A stretch of DNA of 64,000 bases from an uncultured Rikenellaceae bacterium (GCA_946486375.1 CAMLTW010000011.1:1-64000); one strand, 5' to 3'. Counted from the first letter of the stretch, positions 33,769-43,019 are shown. Notes: a model not told the origin generated them from the sequence alone. Translations and numbers: made by a program.

Positions 33769-36186
33769 ATGAAAGTATGCCATAGCGTCATCCGGACCTT
33801 TTTCCTTTTCGCCTGCCTGTTTCCCGGTATGTTCCCTTTGTCCGCGCAGATCCGACTCAAAGGGGTCCGGCAGGAAGACATAGCCTCCCGCTTCTTCACC
33901 GAGCGCTGGCCGGCCTATTGGATTTCTGCCCCTGGAGCCACCGACCACCAATACAATGTCTGCCATTTTCGGAAGTCGTTCACGCTGTCCGAACGTCCGG
34001 AGAAGTTTATCGTGCACGTCTCTGCCGATAATCGGTATAAATTGTACGTCAACGGTTGTCTTGCCTCATTGGGGCCGGCCTGCGGCGATGTGCTGAACTG
34101 GAATTTCGAAACGGTCGACTTGGCCCCGTACCTGAAAGAAGGGAAGAATACGGTGGCCGCCGTGGTCTGGAATTTTGCGAACTGGAAACCCGTCGCACAA
34201 ATCAGTTCCGGAAGAACAGCCTTTATCCTGCAAGGCAACGACGAACCGGAAGAAATCCTGAACACGGATTCCTCCTGGAGCAGTTATAAAAACGAATCCT
34301 ATAGTCCGCACCAATTACCTGTATCCGGTTATTATGCCGCCGGTGCCTGTGAAAAAATCGACGCAGCACGATATCCCTGGGGCTGGGAACAGACGGAATA
34401 CGACGATTCGTCCTGGGGCTCCGCCGTGAAGCGGATGAAAGGGGCCATGAAAGGGGCGATCGATTATCCGGGCTGGCAGTTGGTTCCGCGCTCGATACCG
34501 CATATGGAGATGACGGAAGCAAGAATCCCGGTGTTGCGGAAAGCAGACGGCTTGCAACTCCCTGCCGGTTTTCCCGCCCGGCGGGAACCGTTGACATTTC
34601 CGCCTCATACGACCGCCGAACTGTTGCTGGACAACGAAGTGTTGACCACAGGCTATCCGCACCTGCTGTTCAACAGGGGAAAAGACGCTGTCGTACAGAT
34701 CGGATACGCCGAAGCGCTGTATGAGGATACGATTTCCGAAAGAAAAGGAAACCGCAATGAGATCGAAGGCAAACACTTTATAGGCTACGAAGACCTCCTC
34801 CTTCCGGACGGGGGCATGGGACGCAGTTTCACTCCGCTCTGGTGGCGTACCTGGCGGTATATCCGGATCCGGGTGAAGACAAAGGACGAACCGCTGATGA
34901 TCGAAGACCTTTATGCCACGACGTCCATGTACCCATTCGTACGGGAAAGCGAGTTTCATTCGGATGATCCCCTGCTGGACGATATACTTGAAACGGGATG
35001 GCGCACAGCCCGGTTGTGCGCCCACGAGAGCTACATGGACTGCCCTTACTACGAACAACTGCAATATTTCGGCGATACCCGGATACAGTCGTTGATCACC
35101 TTGTTCAATACGCGGGACGACCGGCTCGTCCGCAATGCCCTGGAGCAGGGGCGTCAATCCCTGGTGCCCGACGGGATCACCATGAGCCGTTATCCCTCGG
35201 AAATACACCAATTCATCCCCCCATTCTCCCTGTGGTGGATCTGTATGGGGCACGACTACTGGATGTACCGCGGCAATGAAACCTACCTGAAAACCCTTCT
35301 GCCCGCTTACCGCAGCATACTTTCCTGGTTCGAACAATATCTCAAAACCGATTACAGTCTTGGCAGGATTCCTTATTGGTTCTTTGCCGACTGGAGCGGA
35401 ACGCCTTTCGGGGAACCGGTGCGGGAAACAGAGGGCAATTCGGCCTTTCAGGACTTATTGTATGTTATCGCCCTGCAATCCGCTGCGGAAATGGAAATGG
35501 CTTTCGGTTCGAAAGCGACCGGCGAACACCAGGCGGAACTGGCCCGGGAAATCCGGCAAACCATGCGGGAAAAATACTGGAACACGGAGCGGAAACTCTT
35601 TGCCGACACTTACGGGCAGTACAGCTTTTCCCAACATGTGAACGTATTGGCCATCCTGGCCGGAGTTGTGGAGGGAGAAGATGCTTCCGTCCTGCTGCAA
35701 AGCATCGTTAACGATGAAACGCTTCTGCCCTGTACCATTTACTTCCGTTATTACCTGCAAGTTGCCATGAAACAGACCGGAAACGGACACTTGTTGCTGG
35801 ATAACCTCCAACTGTGGAAAGACCAGCTGGCGCTGGGTCTGACCACTTGGGCCGAGCGGCCGGAGCCATCCCGTTCGGATTGCCACGCGTGGGGAGCCAG
35901 CCACAATATCGAGTTCTACCGCACCGTTTTAGGGATCGAGTCCGCCGCACCCGGATTCCGCCGGATCCGGATCGAACCGGCACCGGGGACACTGAAGGAA
36001 GCATCGGGAACGGTACCGCATCCCGATGGAGAAATCAACGTGCGATACAGGCTCACCGGGAAGAATGGCATCCGGGCTGAAATAGAAATCCCGGCAGAAA
36101 CTGCGGGAACATTTGTCTGGAACGGTGTAAGCCATCCCCTGACCGGAGGAAAACAGATTGTAAATATCCTCGAATCGAATGAGTAA
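33769..36186 (+). CDS. GH78-type alpha-L-rhamnosidase, second copy
   Basis: 805 residues with signal peptide TFFLFACLFPGMFPLSA. The N-terminal beta domain resembles the other rhamnosidase (FIVHVSADNRYKLYVNGCLA; LAPYLKEGKNTVAAVVWNFA). The (alpha/alpha)6 barrel carries AHESYMDCPYYEQLQYFGDT, in which Glu replaces the usual DRE pattern of GH78 active sites. A C-terminal beta-sandwich follows (LGIESAAPGFRRIRIEPAPG). The altered motif suggests a different linkage or subfamily from the copy at 7770. It is transcribed away from DUF5722 and ends in a strong hairpin at 36259. Secreted to the periplasm; it probably works with the PUL although not in the main operon. Confidence 0.85.
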   Translation: MKVCHSVIRTFFLFACLFPGMFPLSAQIRLKGVRQEDIASRFFTERWPAYWISAPGATDHQYNVCHFRKSFTLSERPEKFIVHVSADNRYKLYVNGCLASLGPACGDVLNWNFETVDLAPYLKEGKNTVAAVVWNFANWKPVAQISSGRTAFILQGNDEPEEILNTDSSWSSYKNESYSPHQLPVSGYYAAGACEKIDAARYPWGWEQTEYDDSSWGSAVKRMKGAMKGAIDYPGWQLVPRSIPHMEMTEARIPVLRKADGLQLPAGFPARREPLTFPPHTTAELLLDNEVLTTGYPHLLFNRGKDAVVQIGYAEALYEDTISERKGNRNEIEGKHFIGYEDLLLPDGGMGRSFTPLWWRTWRYIRIRVKTKDEPLMIEDLYATTSMYPFVRESEFHSDDPLLDDILETGWRTARLCAHESYMDCPYYEQLQYFGDTRIQSLITLFNTRDDRLVRNALEQGRQSLVPDGITMSRYPSEIHQFIPPFSLWWICMGHDYWMYRGNETYLKTLLPAYRSILSWFEQYLKTDYSLGRIPYWFFADWSGTPFGEPVRETEGNSAFQDLLYVIALQSAAEMEMAFGSKATGEHQAELAREIRQTMREKYWNTERKLFADTYGQYSFSQHVNVLAILAGVVEGEDASVLLQSIVNDETLLPCTIYFRYYLQVAMKQTGNGHLLLDNLQLWKDQLALGLTTWAERPEPSRSDCHAWGASHNIEFYRTVLGIESAAPGFRRIRIEPAPGTLKEASGTVPHPDGEINVRYRLTGKNGIRAEIEIPAETAGTFVWNGVSHPLTGGKQIVNILESNE

Positions 36187-36258
36187 GCAGGAAACTCACC
36201 GATGAGAGATCGGGCAGGAAAATGTTTAGTCTAAAGCCAGGAGTACCATTCGATATCG

Positions 36259-36294
36259 AACCTTGAGGTTTGCAACAATGCAAATCTCAAGGTT
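36259..36294 (+). terminator. Strong hairpin downstream of the GH78 gene
   Basis: AACCTTGAGGTTTGC (36259-36273) pairs over 15 positions with GCAAATCTCAAGGTT (36280-36294), allowing one G-U pair, around loop AACAAT. It lies 72 bases past the GH78 stop. The trailing T run is short (TTTTC), so it may work partly as an mRNA 3' end stabiliser. Confidence 0.75.
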
Positions 36295-36721
36295 TTCAGT
36301 TTGGGGAAGCAGGCAAGTGTGTCGACATGCCTGCCTCTTTTCGGATGCGCGGATCGGCCTGGTTCGGGCAAGTCGTCGGACGATCCTGGAAATCTTCCCG
36401 GTAATCGTATCGGAACTCGGATTGAATGACGAACGGAGAAAACATTTCTACCTGCTCCGCCGGGAAAGAATATGCCGGAACTTGGCCGGCAGGTTCGTTA
36501 CGACCCGACACATCCTGCCGACGGGCGATACTTATAAAGCCTGTGCGGAACGGCTTTCGAGAAGGCCGATCCGTCACAACATAAGCAAAGCACCGGTTAA
36601 CCGGGCCTTCGACGGAGACCACCTTTCCTTTCGGGACGGGTCAGGGTGTCGCGCCGGAAGGGGCAGGGCCTTTTTTCCGCTCGAAGATAATGATGGCAGA
36701 AAGCAGGGAGGATGCCGCCGG
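36295..36721. other. Stretch without a recognised gene
   Basis: About 430 bases between the GH78 terminator and the end of the FimB-like gene. Open frames exist on both strands but none has a plausible start, recognisable motif or consistent codon pattern. I see no tRNA, repeat or transposase remnant. Confidence 0.6.
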
Positions 36722-37678
36722 TTAACCGAAAATACCGGAGTCGATGGTTTCGTGTTTTTCGTTCCAGTTGCTGACCTCGAATCCGTTTCCTTCCGTTTCC
36801 TCGGAAAGGATTTCCCCCATGTCGACGGTCACGATCAGTTTGGTATTGGCCGTCAGCGCATTTTCCAACGCTACGCGGGAAACCCGTTCCTGTCCGTTCT
36901 TCAGCGTCAGCACGATCGTCAGGATGGGCGCGGGCGCGGAGGGGAATAGCATGGCCATCGGATTGGTAGCCTGAAGGCTGTCGGCGGCCATACGCAGGGG
37001 GAACTGGATCGTTTTGGAAAAATTTTCCGGTACGGCCGTATAAAAATTCAGGGCTCCTGCTACCGGCCCGATCAGCACTTCCACGCTGTCGATGCTTGCA
37101 TCGAGCCTGCTTCCGTCTTTTTTCCGGAGTACCACGGTCAGACCGGCCACCGCCCGTTGCAAGGGAACGGCGATGCTTTCCGTACCGATTTTGACCGAGC
37201 GCACACTGTGAACCAGATCGTAAACGGGCATATAAACGGTATCTCCGATTTTCGAAGTTTTTCTCAGTTGAAGCGTTTGCTTCGCCAAATCGCCTCCGAG
37301 CGTGAGGGCCGCCTCCCCTACGGCGACCTGGAAAGGATACGAGGCCTGCGTCTGGGTGGTTCCCCAATAGAGCAGGTTATACGTGCCTGTCGGAAGCAGA
37401 ACGGGACGGTGCGCCTGATAGATGCTGCCGTCCCGGATATAGTAAAAGGCATTGAAGGCCATGAGCTGGTCGTTGTAATAGTTGCCGAAATAGGTGGATG
37501 TTCCGGCGGTGCAGGGATAAACTTCCAGTACGCCCGTAAAGGGAGAACTGGCGGTAGTGGCGTACAGGGCCGGCGAAACCAGTTTCCCTTTCTCGTCGGG
37601 ATAGATGGGCGAACAGTTGTCCTTGGTACAGGCGGAAACGGCCAGGGCTATTCCCAGTAAAAGAAAACCGTATTTCAT
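36722..37678 (-). CDS. FimB/Mfa2-like fimbrial anchor-type lipoprotein
   Basis: 318 residues from the ATG at 37678. The signal MKYGFLLLGIALAVSAC ends in a clear lipobox. The protein is beta-rich throughout: LLPTGTYNLLYWGTTQTQ near 100, YMPVYDLVHSVRSVKIG near 150, a repeat-like second half and the ending ANTKLIVTVDMGEILSEETE. This matches the general plan of Mfa2/FimB two-domain lipoproteins, which anchor and limit fimbriae in Bacteroidales; overall identity looks low, so the label is tentative. It stands alone, divergent from the ECF sigma gene 270 bases away, with no fimbrillin gene in view. Confidence 0.55.
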   Translation of the reverse strand: MKYGFLLLGIALAVSACTKDNCSPIYPDEKGKLVSPALYATTASSPFTGVLEVYPCTAGTSTYFGNYYNDQLMAFNAFYYIRDGSIYQAHRPVLLPTGTYNLLYWGTTQTQASYPFQVAVGEAALTLGGDLAKQTLQLRKTSKIGDTVYMPVYDLVHSVRSVKIGTESIAVPLQRAVAGLTVVLRKKDGSRLDASIDSVEVLIGPVAGALNFYTAVPENFSKTIQFPLRMAADSLQATNPMAMLFPSAPAPILTIVLTLKNGQERVSRVALENALTANTKLIVTVDMGEILSEETEGNGFEVSNWNEKHETIDSGIFG

Positions 37679-37823
37679 GGTTGCGAGTTTTTCAACGGGT
37701 GTTGCAATGAATATGCCACAAGCACGCTTCGCCCGAAACCGCACCGAAAGCGTTTCGGAATTTTTCCGTTCGCAGCGGAAGCTGCCGGAAAACGGACGAA
37801 ATTTTTTTCGTTCGGCCCTCCGC

Positions 37824-37858
37824 TTTGCGCCGAACGGATAAAAAACTCCCTACATTTG
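37824..37858 (+). promoter_or_regulatory. Putative promoter of the ECF sigma operon
   Basis: TACATTTG at 37851-37858 fits the -7 consensus. TTTG at 37824-37827 is a candidate -33 box but with a 23-base spacer, longer than at the tRNA promoters here (18). The first start codon (GTG, 37948) is 89 bases downstream. Confidence 0.5.
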
Positions 37859-37947
37859 TCCGGGGCCGGAAGAAAGAATTTCGTTCCGGTGCAACAATAA
37901 TTCGCCTTCGGGCATCATTATAAAGGTGAGGCAAACCATTCGACACA

Positions 37948-38481
37948 GTGACGGAAAGGCAGCTAATAGAGGGTTGTAAGCGTGGGGACGCCAAAGCGCT
38001 CAAGCAACTGTACGAAACCTTTGCGGGCAAAATGTTCGGAGTCTGCTACCGGTATGCGGGCAACCGGGAGACGGCCCGCGACCTGTTGCACGACGGTTTC
38101 GTCACCCTCTATACCAAGATCGGCGATTTCCGGGGCGACGGTTCCTTCGAAGGATGGGTGAGGCGCATTTTCGTGACCACGGCGCTGGGCTACCTTCGGA
38201 AGAACGGGTCCGTTTGGGACGAACGTCCGGCGGACGAAATGTACGGCCTGCAGGGGGACGAGCCGTCCGCGCTCGAACGCCTGTCGGCAGAGGATTTGCT
38301 CCGGGTCATCGGTCGGCTGCCGGCCGGGTATCGCACGGTGCTGAATCTTTACGCCGTGGAAGGATATTCTCACCGGGAAATAGCGGAGATGCTCCACATC
38401 AGCGAAAATACGTCCCGGTCGCAGTATTCGAGGGCACGCTCCCAGCTTTGCAGGTTGTTGGAACAGGTAAATTCGGTATAG
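37948..38481 (+). CDS. ECF-type RNA polymerase sigma factor
   Basis: 177 residues starting with GTG at 37948. Region 2 contains ALKQLYETFAGKMFGVCYRY and ETARDLLHDGFVTLYTKIGD. Region 4 contains RLPAGYRTVLNLYAVEGYSH, REIAEMLHISENTSRSQYSR and a basic end. It should direct polymerase to a small regulon, probably including its own operon. The next gene starts 7 bases on and has an N-terminal cytoplasmic segment plus one membrane helix, the layout of an anti-sigma factor joined to a surface domain. Free-standing ECF factors of this type are common in Bacteroidetes. Confidence 0.93.
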   Translation: MTERQLIEGCKRGDAKALKQLYETFAGKMFGVCYRYAGNRETARDLLHDGFVTLYTKIGDFRGDGSFEGWVRRIFVTTALGYLRKNGSVWDERPADEMYGLQGDEPSALERLSAEDLLRVIGRLPAGYRTVLNLYAVEGYSHREIAEMLHISENTSRSQYSRARSQLCRLLEQVNSV

Positions 38482-38488
38482 CTTTTCC

Positions 38489-39766
38489 ATGAAAAGAGAC
38501 AGGTTCGAAGAAATATTGCAGGACAGGCTTCGGGATTTCGAGCTGGAGCCTTCCGAGAAGGATTGGGCGGCCCTGGCGCGGGAACTGGGCATCCCGGCAC
38601 GAAAACGGGTGCCGCTGGTTCGATATGCGACCGCCGCTGCAGTGCTGGTGGCGGGGGTGCTGGGCGTAACGCTTTTCCTGACCGATCCGGCCCGGCCCGG
38701 TGTGGAAGAAACGACGGTGGCGGAGGAAACCGGCTCCGTTGCACGGACGCCGGTAGACGGGGCAAAAGGATCTTTGCCGGAAGGGGAAACCGGTTCGGCC
38801 GTGGAAGCGGTGGTTCGGCTGAAGGAGGCTATCGAAAAGTCGAGACGGGGGGAACGGCAGCGGCAGGAATGGCTGGCAGCGGCGACCGAAACGGAGGGAA
38901 CCGAAAAAGAAGAACTGTCTCCGACCGTCGTTCCGGAGGAAGCGGGAGGAAATGGAGAAACGGCGGCAGCGGAGAGTGCTTCCCGGAACAGGACGGCGAC
39001 GCCGGGCGGGAATGCGTCATCGGGGTTCCGCCCTTCGCCTGCGGGGGAAAGGTCCGCACGGGCAGTTGAAACGGCCGGAAGGGATACGCGTCGGACGGAC
39101 GGCGGTTGGGGACTTTCCCTGTTTGCGGGCGGTCGTACGAAGCTGGGCGGCGGCAGCAATGCTCCGGGAGGCCCTTTGATACAGAGCAGTCCTTCCGTAC
39201 ATACCGGAATCGTGGAATACGACATGTCGAAAGTTTCCGCGCTGGCGGTGAAAGAGACGGAGTACGATCACCGGTTCCCGCTCTCTTTCGGGCTGACCGT
39301 CCGGAAAAGGCTGGGCGCACGTTGGGGGGTGGAAACGGGTTTGGTTTACACCTACCTGTCGTCCAAAGCGGAGATGGAAGGCACTTACCGGTACAAGGTG
39401 AAGCAGCAATTGCATTACCTGGGAGTTCCGGTAGCATTCACCTATACGCCTTACCGGACGCAGCGGTTCGAGTTTTACCTGCGGGCGGGCGCGACGGCGG
39501 ACTTCAACATCGGGGGCAAGCGAACGACCGATATCGTCTCGGCCTCCGGCAACGGAACCACCGCCACCGAACGGTTCCGTACGGAAAGCGTGCAATGGTC
39601 GGCTTCGGGGAATGCCGGGATCATGTATAACGTCAGTCCGACGGTCGGCTTCTATTTCGAACCGGGCGTAGGCTACTATTTCGAAAATACCCATCAGGCG
39701 GAATCCTACTGGACGGAGAATCCCTGGAATTTCAACATGCGGCTGGGAATAAGAACCAATTTTTAG
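38489..39766 (+). CDS. Anti-sigma-like N-terminus fused to an outer-membrane beta-barrel-like domain
   Basis: 425 residues. Residues 1-45 are charged (DRLRDFELEPSEKDWAALAR) and precede one membrane helix (YATAAAVLVAGVLGVTLFL). A long Glu/Gly/Arg-rich low-complexity linker (about 70-195) follows, then a beta-barrel-like domain resembling PorT/OmpA-type barrels (PLSFGLTVRKRLGARWGVET; FEFYLRAGATADFNIGGKRT; FYFEPGVGYYFENTHQAESY; ending FNMRLGIRTNF). A cytoplasmic start, a membrane helix and a barrel-like end do not fit one simple location. The barrel may be a beta-domain used for sensing. Neighbouring genes suggest joint control with the sigma factor. Confidence 0.72.
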   Translation: MKRDRFEEILQDRLRDFELEPSEKDWAALARELGIPARKRVPLVRYATAAAVLVAGVLGVTLFLTDPARPGVEETTVAEETGSVARTPVDGAKGSLPEGETGSAVEAVVRLKEAIEKSRRGERQRQEWLAAATETEGTEKEELSPTVVPEEAGGNGETAAAESASRNRTATPGGNASSGFRPSPAGERSARAVETAGRDTRRTDGGWGLSLFAGGRTKLGGGSNAPGGPLIQSSPSVHTGIVEYDMSKVSALAVKETEYDHRFPLSFGLTVRKRLGARWGVETGLVYTYLSSKAEMEGTYRYKVKQQLHYLGVPVAFTYTPYRTQRFEFYLRAGATADFNIGGKRTTDIVSASGNGTTATERFRTESVQWSASGNAGIMYNVSPTVGFYFEPGVGYYFENTHQAESYWTENPWNFNMRLGIRTNF

Positions 39767-39872
39767 GGAAGCCGTTTTTTTCGGAGACCGGTGCAACTTT
39801 CCGGCTTTTCCTTTCATCTATCCTGTGAAGAAAAATCCTTATGTCAGAAAACTATTCAAGATGATCGGACTT

Positions 39873-40634
39873 ATGAAAACTTTATCGAGACTGAAGTGGG
39901 CCGTCTTGTCGGCGGTCGTGATGGCGGGAGTGTCGTCCTGCGACTGGGACGACGGATACAGCCTGGATAAATTCTACCTCAGTTATGCGACCATGACGGG
40001 AACGCCGAGGGATTACGACATGATACTGGACAACGGCGCCAAGGCGGAAATCGTGGCTTCCGACGTATATTTCTCGGATCATATCCGGGTCGAAGGCCTT
40101 CGGGTGCTGGCCAACTATACGGTGCTGGACGACCGGAACAATGCGGAAGGAACGAAAGATTATCTGGTCAAACTGAATTTCGTCGACACTTTGTTGTGCA
40201 AGCAGCCTGTTTACGCTTCGCAGATCGACGAAGAGGAGATCGGGGACGATCCGATCCGGGTGAACGAGGCGTGGTTCGGCGGGAAGTACCTCAACATCGC
40301 CTTCACTTTCTTTCATGAAGCCAAAGGTGTGAAACATTTCCTGAATCTGGTGGTGAACGACGCACACCCCGATGCCGACGAGGATAACGTATATGTGGAA
40401 TTCCGGCACAATGCCTATGGAGAAGAGCGGTTCCGCGAAGCGGGAGGCGTGGTTTCATTCGACCTGACCTCTCTGGTGCCGGAAGGAAAGAATTCGGTGA
40501 CAGTTCACCTGAGCCATGTGGATTACAACGGGGAGACGATCGAGGATTCGGGCACTTTCAGGCTGAAGGGAAACAATCTCACCCCTCCGGAAAACGTTTT
40601 GCAGAAAAGCGCATTCAGCAATATGGTGAAATAA
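39873..40634 (+). CDS. NigD-like lipoprotein
   Basis: 253 residues from the ATG at 39873, with an ATG at 39861 and a GTG at 39825 as alternatives. The chosen start gives a good lipoprotein signal (KTLSRLKWAVLSAVVMAGVSSC). The NigD-like N-terminal OB-type domain is visible (DGYSLDKFYLSYATMTGTPR; RVEGLRVLANYTVLDDRNN), followed by the C-terminal beta domain (NEAWFGGKYLNIAFTFFHEA; NLVVNDAHPDADEDNVYVEF). NigD-like proteins are widespread in Bacteroidales and their function is not settled; some accompany bacteriocin immunity loci. It is the third gene of the sigma operon and is followed by a strong terminator. Confidence 0.85.
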   Translation: MKTLSRLKWAVLSAVVMAGVSSCDWDDGYSLDKFYLSYATMTGTPRDYDMILDNGAKAEIVASDVYFSDHIRVEGLRVLANYTVLDDRNNAEGTKDYLVKLNFVDTLLCKQPVYASQIDEEEIGDDPIRVNEAWFGGKYLNIAFTFFHEAKGVKHFLNLVVNDAHPDADEDNVYVEFRHNAYGEERFREAGGVVSFDLTSLVPEGKNSVTVHLSHVDYNGETIEDSGTFRLKGNNLTPPENVLQKSAFSNMVK

Positions 40635-40680
40635 AAACAGTCGAAATATCATTATTCAAGTATTTATAACAATACCTATC

Positions 40681-40722
40681 GGGTCGGACAGGAACGTACT
40701 TATCCCCTGTCCGGCCCTTATT
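40681..40722 (+). terminator. Intrinsic terminator of the sigma/NigD-like operon
   Basis: GGGTCGGACAGG (40681-40692) pairs with CCTGTCCGGCCC (40706-40717), 12 positions including one T-G pair, with a 13-nt loop followed by TTATTTC. It is 46 bases after the NigD-like stop. Confidence 0.82.
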
Positions 40723-40779
40723 TCATTCTTTCGGTTCATCCGCCTCCGTTTCGGGTGAAATCCTCTGCCTGCGTGCGAG

Positions 40780-40989
40780 GTGCTCCGGCAGGCCACTTCC
40801 GGAAACGCGGAAATCTTCGCCCTTTCGGGCAAATTGAACCCTTATCCCGACGGTAAATTGGGCGGAATCGAACCGGGCGTCTACGCCGATCCGCTGAAGG
40901 ACATTTCCGTGGTGACCCGGCCCGACGAACACCTGAAACTGATCCTGAAAGACGGGAAGATTTACAAAAACGAGCTGGGGAAAGAATGA
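40780..40989 (+). pseudogene. C-terminal remnant of an amidohydrolase
   Basis: The 69-residue frame contains ATSGNAEIFALSGKLNPYPD, then GKLGGIEPGVYAD and DISVVTRPDEHLKLILKDGK with IYKNEL. This is the familiar end of imidazolonepropionase-like amidohydrolases (TSTNAEI..., GKLGVIEEGAYADLLLVDGNPLEDI...), except that the residues between YAD and PL (usually about seven, LLLVDGN) are missing. The rest of the gene, about 350 residues, is absent and no start codon context is seen, so it is a fossil left between the sigma operon and the sulfatase. Confidence 0.72.
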
Positions 40990-41197
40990 TCCGAGGGATG
41001 TTGCCCCGGTGAACGGCTTCCGTCGGGACACGAAGCGATTCCGATGGTTCCCGGCAAATTCCGGTTCCCGCAGGAACCCGCTCTTTCATTCGCCGATCCC
41101 GGCAAAAACAGTTCCTTTTTCCGGTCGGTCGTCCCGCACGACTGAACCCGACGAATAATCCGGACAAAATTACCCACTTCTCTCCGTCCGCCCGGCT

Positions 41198-41205
41198 TAC
41201 ATTTG
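41198..41205 (+). promoter_or_regulatory. Putative -7 element for the sulfatase gene
   Basis: TACATTTG matches TAnnTTTG and lies 98 bases before the ATG at 41304. No TTTG is seen 18-20 bases further upstream. Confidence 0.4.
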
Positions 41206-41303
41206 TTTCGGAAAACAACCGACGTTGAACGGAAACCGTCTTGGCACATTGTCCGTGTGCCGCATCGGGAAGCCATTTTACTCGGAACAAGTTCGAATCT
41301 GCC

Positions 41304-42755
41304 ATGAAAAGGAAAATCATGAACCGAAAGTGGATGTTGGCCGGTCTGGGACTGACCGCCGCGCTGCCGACTGCCCGGGCGCAAAAGGCGCCTGCGGAAA
41401 ACGGAGCACGAAATAACGTTTTGTTTATCCTTTGCGATGACCTGCGGCCGGAACTGGAATGTTACAACCACCCGGTCGTGAAGACGCCGAACATCAACCG
41501 GCTGGCCGAAAGCGGGGTGGTCTTCAACCGTGCTTTCTGCAACGTTCCCGTATCCGGGGCTTCCCGGGCGAGTCTGCTGACCGGCATGCGTCCGACCCGG
41601 AACCTGTTCGAAAACTGGAACGTCCGGGTCGACCGGCAGGTGCCGGAAGCAGTCACACTGAATCAGGCGTTTCAGGAAGCGGGCTACACCACGGTTTCCA
41701 ACGGAAAGATTTTCCATCATCAGGACGAAGCCTCGAATCGCTATTGGGACGACATCCTGCCGTATCGGAATCCCCTGGACTATCATACGGAAGAGAACCT
41801 GGCCTTCATGCGGATACAGGAGGAAACGGGAATCCGCAAGCGGGGATGGTTCCACGAAGCCGCCGGTTTGCCCGAAGAACGGTATCTGGACGGGCGCACG
41901 CTCCGGAAAAGCGTGGACGATCTGCGTAAACTGGCCGGACGTTCGGAGCCGTTTTTCCTCGCCGTGGGTTTCGTGCGTCCCCACCTGCCTTTTGTGGCTC
42001 CGAAAAAATACTGGGAGCTGTACCCGCCGGAAGAAATAGAAATTCCAGATAACTATGTACTGAAAACCGATCACAGGATTCCGGCACGGGCGCTCACCCA
42101 TTGGGGAGAACTGCTGGCCTACCGGGGAATCCCCGACACGGGGCCATTGAGCCGGGATGCGGCCCGCACGATGATACGCGGGTATTATGCATGCGTTTCT
42201 TTTATCGATGCCCTGATCGGGCAGCTGCTCGACGAACTGGAACGGCTGGGGCTGGCGGACAACACGACGGTAGTGCTGACCGGAGATCACGGCTGGAACC
42301 TGGGCGAGCACGGCATGTGGTGCAAACATTCGGTGCTGGAAACCAGCCTGCGGGTTCCCCTCATCATCCGGACGCCGGGCGGTCTGCAAGGCTACCGAAG
42401 CAACGAAATCGTGGAATTGCTGGACTTGTATCCTACCCTTTGCGACGTGGCGCGATTGTCCGAACCGGCTCAACTGGAAGGAGAAAGTCTGCTGCCGCTG
42501 TTGAGGGACAAGCAGGCGCGCAGCAAGGGATACGCCGTGGCCCGGTGGGAAAACGGATTCGCATACGTGGAGGATCGTTATTCCTATACGGAATGGTGGG
42601 ACAAGGACGACCGCACCGTCGACCGGATGCTATTCGACCACACTTTCGACCCGGAAGAAAACTATAATGTAGCCGGCAAACCGTGGTACAGGCACGTTGT
42701 CGAAGAACTCGGCGGGAGGCTGCGGGAAGCCCGTGGCAGGCGTTTTTCGGAATAA
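41304..42755 (+). CDS. Serine-type sulfatase (iduronate-2-sulfatase-like)
   Basis: 483 residues from the ATG at 41304, with a signal sequence (MLAGLGLTAALPTARAQ). The alkaline-phosphatase-fold core shows the metal-binding NNVLFILCDDLRPELECY (Asp45/Asp46) and the maturation motif VPVSGASRASLLTGMRP, in which Ser84 would be converted to formylglycine. Further motifs are FFLAVGFVRPHLPFVAPKKY and VVLTGDHGWNLGEHGMWCKH. The overall pattern is that of the iduronate-2-sulfatase branch (S1 family). A Ser at the active site requires an anaerobic radical-SAM maturase (anSME), which is not in this window. It acts in the periplasm on a sulfated sugar. It stands alone, without SusCD neighbours. Confidence 0.9.
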   Translation: MKRKIMNRKWMLAGLGLTAALPTARAQKAPAENGARNNVLFILCDDLRPELECYNHPVVKTPNINRLAESGVVFNRAFCNVPVSGASRASLLTGMRPTRNLFENWNVRVDRQVPEAVTLNQAFQEAGYTTVSNGKIFHHQDEASNRYWDDILPYRNPLDYHTEENLAFMRIQEETGIRKRGWFHEAAGLPEERYLDGRTLRKSVDDLRKLAGRSEPFFLAVGFVRPHLPFVAPKKYWELYPPEEIEIPDNYVLKTDHRIPARALTHWGELLAYRGIPDTGPLSRDAARTMIRGYYACVSFIDALIGQLLDELERLGLADNTTVVLTGDHGWNLGEHGMWCKHSVLETSLRVPLIIRTPGGLQGYRSNEIVELLDLYPTLCDVARLSEPAQLEGESLLPLLRDKQARSKGYAVARWENGFAYVEDRYSYTEWWDKDDRTVDRMLFDHTFDPEENYNVAGKPWYRHVVEELGGRLREARGRRFSE

Positions 42756-43019
42756 CCGGCCAACGGGAGGAAGGCAGGAACGGTTCTTTCCGGCATCTGG
42801 GACCATACAATACAGATTCCTTTCCCTGTTTTTGCCGGAAACAAGACAGAAAACGGTGCGCATTCAACGAATCGGAATTCGGTGAAGCGCTTTCCGGTGC
42901 TTTTTTGTGTCGGTGTGACCCGGACACATTGCCGCAATATTTTCTCCTCTTCCGGTCTGCAAGAAGGCATAATTATTGACCCGTTCCGTTTCCATTACAG
43001 ATAACGAGCAGACACGCTT

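Noticed and set aside
36263-36949. 228-codon open frame on the + strand
   Set aside because: Begins inside the GH78 terminator hairpin and runs antisense into the FimB-like gene; no motif or plausible start.
37963-39225. 420-codon open frame on the - strand
   Set aside because: Covers the sigma factor and barrel gene in antisense; Ser/Pro/Arg-rich product without motifs.
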